Positions 60,582-64,000 of a stretch of 64,000 bases of DNA are shown one piece after another (the stretch's first letter is position 1; the number at the start of each line of letters is the position of its first letter). The notes beneath the pieces were generated by a model that saw only the letters and a program-made list of their open reading frames with translations, searched no databases and had not been told where the DNA came from. The translations under genes were made by a program, and so were the position numbers. The stretch is from Leadbetterella sp040829825 (GTDB taxonomy: Bacteria; Bacteroidota; Bacteroidia; Cytophagales; Spirosomataceae), in the NCBI RefSeq assembly GCF_040829825.1, contig NZ_JBFOLH010000002.1, one strand, 5' to 3'.

Positions 60582-61907
60582 ATGAAAAAATTTATAACCA
60601 CCCTAAAGAATATCTGGTCAATAGAGGAGCTCCGGAACCGTATCCTGGCTACTCTGTTCATCATTCTGGTTTTCAGGATCGGGTCGCATATCACCCTCCC
60701 GGGGGTTGATCCGTCGAAGCTGACCGATTTAACAGGGGGTAACGGACTTTTAGGCCTTCTGGATACACTGGTAGGTGGTGCATTCAGCAATGCTTCCGTG
60801 ATGGCGCTGGGTATCATGCCCTACATCTCGGCATCTATTGCAGTGCAGCTGCTCGGACTGGCGCTTCCTTATTTCTCCAAACTGCAGAAAGAAGGAGAGT
60901 CAGGCAGAAAGAAGCTGAACCAGATCACCCGTTGGTTAACCATTGCCGTAACCGTTACACAGGGCTTTGCCTACCTGAAATCAACCATTCCTACTGACGC
61001 CATTGTGATTTCACAAGGGCTGTTTTACGTTGGAGGTGTGATTTTACTGGTGGCAGGAACCATGATGTGTCTCTGGCTGGGTGAGCGGATTACCGAAAAA
61101 GGAATCGGTAACGGTATCTCAATGATCATTATGATCGGTATCGTATCGCGTTTCCCCGGAGCTATCATCGGTGAAGGAAGAGCAAGAGTAGCTGACGGTC
61201 AGCCGCTTTACTTTATCCTGGAGCTGGTGGTGCTGTTCCTGGTGGTGATCTTTGCCGTAGGCCTTACCCAGGCGGTAAGAAGAGTGCCCGTTCAGTACGC
61301 CAAACAGATCGTAGGAAATAAGACGGTAAGCGGACAACGGCAGTACCTGCCTCTGAAAGTGAACATATCCGGTGTAATGCCTATCATTTTTGGCCAGGCC
61401 CTGATGTTTGTTCCTTCGTTTGTGGCCGGTTACTTTGCTGAGAAAAGCGATACGGCACAGTACATAGCCAGTGCATTCGGCAGCTTTACCACATGGGAAT
61501 ATAACCTGCTGTATGCCACGCTGATCATTGCCTTTACCTTCTTCTATACCGCTATTTCGATTAACCCTAATCAGATAGCCGATGATATGAAGCGGGGCGG
61601 TGGATTTATTCCGGGCGTAAAACCCGGACAGGCCACATCCGATTATATTGCACAGATACTGGACAGGATCACGTTCCCGGGAGCTATTCTCCTGGCACTG
61701 ATCGCCATTTTCCCTGCTATAGCCAACCTGTTCGGAATGACGCAGATGTTTGCTTCATTCTATGGGGGTACTTCGCTGCTCATCCTGGTAGGGGTGGTGC
61801 TGGATACGCTGCAGCAGATTGAAAGCTATCTGCTGATGAAACGGTATGAAGGGCTCATGGAGTCAGGTAGAGTGCTGGGAAGAGAAGAGCAGCTGGTAAC
61901 AAGATAA
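60582..61907 (+). CDS. secY: Protein translocase subunit SecY
   Basis: A 441-residue inner-membrane channel with ten membrane segments. Signatures FRIGSHITLPGVDPSKLTDL, GIMPYISASIAVQLLGLALP, GERITEKGIGNGISMIIMIG and RVPVQYAKQIVGNKTVSGQ. It forms the SecYEG core for export and membrane insertion. Following gene map starts 1 bp after its stop. Length is normal. Confidence 0.99.
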   Translation: MKKFITTLKNIWSIEELRNRILATLFIILVFRIGSHITLPGVDPSKLTDLTGGNGLLGLLDTLVGGAFSNASVMALGIMPYISASIAVQLLGLALPYFSKLQKEGESGRKKLNQITRWLTIAVTVTQGFAYLKSTIPTDAIVISQGLFYVGGVILLVAGTMMCLWLGERITEKGIGNGISMIIMIGIVSRFPGAIIGEGRARVADGQPLYFILELVVLFLVVIFAVGLTQAVRRVPVQYAKQIVGNKTVSGQRQYLPLKVNISGVMPIIFGQALMFVPSFVAGYFAEKSDTAQYIASAFGSFTTWEYNLLYATLIIAFTFFYTAISINPNQIADDMKRGGGFIPGVKPGQATSDYIAQILDRITFPGAILLALIAIFPAIANLFGMTQMFASFYGGTSLLILVGVVLDTLQQIESYLLMKRYEGLMESGRVLGREEQLVTR

Positions 61908-61908
61908 G

Positions 61909-62712
61909 ATGGCAGGACGGGTAGTAATTCTTAAAAGTAGGGAAGAAGCGGAAATTATCAGGGCAAACGGTGAGATCCTGGGAAAGGCCCACGCTGAAGT
62001 AGCAAAGGTCATAGCTCCGGGAACCAAAACCAAAGACCTCGATAAGATTGCGGAAGAGTTCATACTGGACCACAAAGCGCGGCCTTCTTTTAAGAATTAT
62101 AACGGTTTCCCGTTTTCGCTGTGTATTTCGGTAAACGAAGTAGTGGTGCACGGTTTCCCCGGCAACAGGGAGCTGAAAGACGGAGATGTGATCTCGATTG
62201 ACGGTGGTGTTTACAAAAATGGCTTTCATGCTGACAGTGCCTATACCTACCTGGTAGGAGAGGTAGATGAGGCAACAAAAACCATGGTAAGAGAAACCAA
62301 GAGGTCACTTTTTGAAGGCATTGCCAAGGCAGCTCCCGGAAACCGGATCGGTGACCTGGGATATGCCATCCAGAGTTATACGGAGCAGCGGGGATATGGA
62401 GTAGTACGGGAGCTGGTAGGCCATGGTGTGGGAAGAAACCTTCATGAAGCACCGGATGTGCCTAACTACGGAAAACGGGGGCAGGGAACTAAAATACAGG
62501 CGGGAATGGTTTTAGCCATTGAGCCTATGATTACCCTGGGTAAGCGGTTTGTGCTTCAGGAGGCTGACGGATGGACGATCCGTACCGAGGACCGGTCACC
62601 GGCGGCACACTTTGAACATACGGTTTGGGTGACAGAAAGCGGATGCGAGATCCTGACCACCTTTGCCTATATCGAAGAAGTGTTAAGAAATAAAAATTTG
62701 GAAGTTTTATAA
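61909..62712 (+). CDS. map: Methionine aminopeptidase, type I
   Basis: A 267-residue enzyme removing the initiator Met from nascent proteins. The dinuclear metal site has Asp in SIDGGVYKNGFHADSAYTY, His in ELVGHGVGRNLHEAPDVPNY, and two Glu, one in AIEPMITLG and one near the C-terminus. It lies between secY and infA, and its position 1 bp after secY shows tight coupling. Normal length. Confidence 0.98.
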   Translation: MAGRVVILKSREEAEIIRANGEILGKAHAEVAKVIAPGTKTKDLDKIAEEFILDHKARPSFKNYNGFPFSLCISVNEVVVHGFPGNRELKDGDVISIDGGVYKNGFHADSAYTYLVGEVDEATKTMVRETKRSLFEGIAKAAPGNRIGDLGYAIQSYTEQRGYGVVRELVGHGVGRNLHEAPDVPNYGKRGQGTKIQAGMVLAIEPMITLGKRFVLQEADGWTIRTEDRSPAAHFEHTVWVTESGCEILTTFAYIEEVLRNKNLEVL

Positions 62713-62716
62713 GGTT

Positions 62717-62935
62717 ATGGCAAAACAATCGAACATAGAGGTAGATGGTGTCATTCTGGAAGCGTTGTCTAACGCCATGTTTAAAGTCCAGCTGGACAAT
62801 AAGCATGAAGTGATTGCCCATATTTCGGGTAAGATGCGCATGAATTATATCCGTATCCTCCCCGGCGATAAGGTGAAACTGGAGATGTCGCCATATGACC
62901 TATCAAAAGCAAGAATTACATACAGGTACAAGTAA
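62717..62935 (+). CDS. infA: Translation initiation factor IF-1
   Basis: A 72-residue OB-fold factor with MAKQSNIEVDGVILEALSNA and VIAHISGKMRMNYIRILPGD signatures, and VKLEMSPYDLSKARITYRYK at the C-terminus. It binds the ribosomal A site with IF-2 and IF-3. It begins 4 bp after map. Confidence 0.99.
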   Translation: MAKQSNIEVDGVILEALSNAMFKVQLDNKHEVIAHISGKMRMNYIRILPGDKVKLEMSPYDLSKARITYRYK

Positions 62936-62958
62936 GGGATATTTTTAATACGACAGTA

Positions 62959-63075
62959 ATGAAAGTTAAAGCATCAGTTAAAAAGCGTAGTGAAGACTGC
63001 AAAGTGATCAGACGCAAAGGTAAAATTTACGTAATCAATAAGAAAAATCCTAAGTATAAACAAAGACAAGGTTAA
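62959..63075 (+). CDS. rpmJ: 50S ribosomal protein L36
   Basis: A 38-residue protein, MKVKASVKKRSEDCKVIRRK then GKIYVINKKNPKYKQRQG. Of the usual zinc-ligand positions (Cys11, Cys14, Cys27, His32) only Cys14 is Cys; the others are Arg11, Asn27 and Lys32, so this is a zinc-free (C-minus) L36, matching the zinc-free S14 in this cluster. It lies 23 bp after infA. Confidence 0.97.
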   Translation: MKVKASVKKRSEDCKVIRRKGKIYVINKKNPKYKQRQG

Positions 63076-63081
63076 TAATTT

Positions 63082-63456
63082 ATGAGGATCTCAGGGGTAG
63101 ATATTCCGGACAAAAAGAGGGGAGAAATCTCTCTTACCTATATTTACGGTATAGGTCGCAGTACAGCAAAGAACATTCTTAAGCAGGCCAACATATCTGT
63201 GGATAAGAAAGCCGGTGAATGGTCTGATGATGAAGCTAACGCTATTCGTGCCATCATCAACAATGAATTTAAAGTAGAGGGTGCGCTTCGTTCTGAAGTT
63301 CAGCTGAGCATCAAGCGTCTTATGGACATCGGTTGCTACCGGGGCCTGAGACACAGAAAAGGGCTGCCTTTAAGAGGACAAAAAACGAAGAACAACTCGC
63401 GTACCCGGAAAGGTAAGCGTAAGACCATAGCCAACAAGAAGAAGGCTACGAAATAA
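63082..63456 (+). CDS. rpsM: 30S ribosomal protein S13
   Basis: A 124-residue head protein contacting the P-site tRNA. Signatures RISGVDIPDKKRGEISLTYI, IGCYRGLRHRKGLPLRGQKT and a basic terminal tail (RKGKRKTIANKKKATK). It starts 6 bp after rpmJ; a 66-bp gap precedes rpsK. Confidence 0.99.
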   Translation: MRISGVDIPDKKRGEISLTYIYGIGRSTAKNILKQANISVDKKAGEWSDDEANAIRAIINNEFKVEGALRSEVQLSIKRLMDIGCYRGLRHRKGLPLRGQKTKNNSRTRKGKRKTIANKKKATK

Positions 63457-63522
63457 TAAATAATTCATGATCAGGGGAGAGCGTTTTGCTTTCCTGCCTT
63501 TAATTTATCATTTTCTAATATA

Positions 63523-63918
63523 ATGGCACAAGCTAAAAGAAAAGACAAAGCAAAAAAACGGGTAGTAGTAGTTGAACCTTACGGCCAGGTACATGTTAAG
63601 GCTTCTTTCAATAACATCATCATTTCGGTAACCAACAGTACCGGACAGGTGATCTCCTGGGCATCAGCCGGTAAAATGGGCTTCAGAGGTTCTAAAAAGA
63701 ACACGCCTTATGCAGCGCAGATGGCGGCTCAGAACTGCTGCCAGGTAGCATACGATCTGGGTATGCGTAAAGCAGATATCTTTGTGAAAGGTCCGGGATC
63801 AGGCCGTGAGTCGGCGATGAGAACCGTACAAAGCGTGGGCATTGATGTAGTGAACATCTACGATGTAACTCCTATGCCGCATAACGGTTGCAGACCTCCA
63901 AAAAGAAGAAGAGTATAA
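63523..63918 (+). CDS. rpsK: 30S ribosomal protein S11
   Basis: A 131-residue platform protein. Signatures VHVKASFNNIIISVTNSTGQ, SAGKMGFRGSKKNTPYAAQM and KGPGSGRESAMRTVQSVGID, ending VTPMPHNGCRPPKRRRV. Normal length and order; rpsD follows after 68 bp. Confidence 0.99.
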   Translation: MAQAKRKDKAKKRVVVVEPYGQVHVKASFNNIIISVTNSTGQVISWASAGKMGFRGSKKNTPYAAQMAAQNCCQVAYDLGMRKADIFVKGPGSGRESAMRTVQSVGIDVVNIYDVTPMPHNGCRPPKRRRV

Positions 63919-63986
63919 TTTATATAGTTTATCAACTCAAATGTTAGTTTGGACATTGGGGCTAACGATTTGAACAATTTAAGAAA

Positions 63987-64000
63987 ATGGCAAGATATAC
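63987..64000 (+). CDS. rpsD: 30S ribosomal protein S4, first codons only
   Basis: Only ATG GCA AGA TAT AC is present, giving MARYT, the standard S4 start. Position after rpsK in the alpha operon supports the call. The gene runs off the window edge. Confidence 0.85.

Noticed and set aside
1..64000. tRNA or rRNA genes
   Set aside because: No cloverleaf or rRNA-like sequence was noticed by eye; a covariance-model search would be decisive.

Overview
The window looks like a chromosome segment of a Bacteroidota bacterium, most likely Cytophagales-like, although genus cannot be settled from the sequence alone. The evidence is two SusC/SusD pairs, a hybrid two-component system, the Bacteroidota promoter form (TTG, about 19 bp, TAnnTTTG) before several transcription units, weak Shine-Dalgarno signals, and a fused S10-spc-alpha ribosomal protein cluster. 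Base composition is moderate (near 50% GC) in the coding regions and AT-rich in the gaps.

Region 1 (about 0.2-14.76 kb) is a carbohydrate utilisation locus. A divergent AraC regulator faces a long co-directional run: a fucose-isomerase-like protein, an SSS sodium/solute symporter, a DapA/NanA-type aldolase, SusC, SusD, three secreted Asp-box (sialidase-fold) proteins of which two are close paralogues, and a DUF3748 (YidR-like) beta-propeller. The run ends at an intrinsic terminator. No classical polysaccharide depolymerase is present, so the substrate is unknown. A HAD phosphatase gene follows.

Region 2 (about 15.5-28 kb) is a second utilisation locus: SusC, SusD, a surface lipoprotein, a GH88 unsaturated uronyl hydrolase, a 1,411-residue hybrid two-component regulator and an alginate-lyase-fold polysaccharide lyase. 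GH88 plus a lyase points to a uronic-acid polymer. The same 13-bp motif CGATAATTACCCC sits exactly 21 bp upstream of the -7 box of both the susC promoter and the lyase promoter, which makes it a strong candidate operator for the hybrid regulator.

Region 3 (28-29.6 kb) is a decaying antitoxin/toxin patch: a frameshifted DUF2442-HTH gene, an intact HigA-like antitoxin and a frameshifted HigB toxin. Region 4 (29.6-50.3 kb) is housekeeping and accessory: mnmE, an MBOAT/SGNH O-acetylation pair, a glycosyltransferase, two MFS transporters, serine dehydratase with a dicarboxylate symporter, a small regulated hydrolase operon, an amidase, an amidohydrolase, an XRE regulator beside two palindromes, a NIPSNAP protein and a dipeptidase pseudogene with an internal deletion. 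Three arrays of a 7-bp repeat (GGAACTC-type) lie between genes here, and a composite of inverted repeats lies at 50.3-50.6 kb.

Region 5 (50.6-64 kb) starts with an orphan VapB-type antitoxin. It continues with a structured leader, two promoters and the ribosomal protein cluster from rplC through secY, map, infA, rpmJ, rpsM, rpsK to the first codons of rpsD. rpsJ, which normally precedes rplC, is absent.
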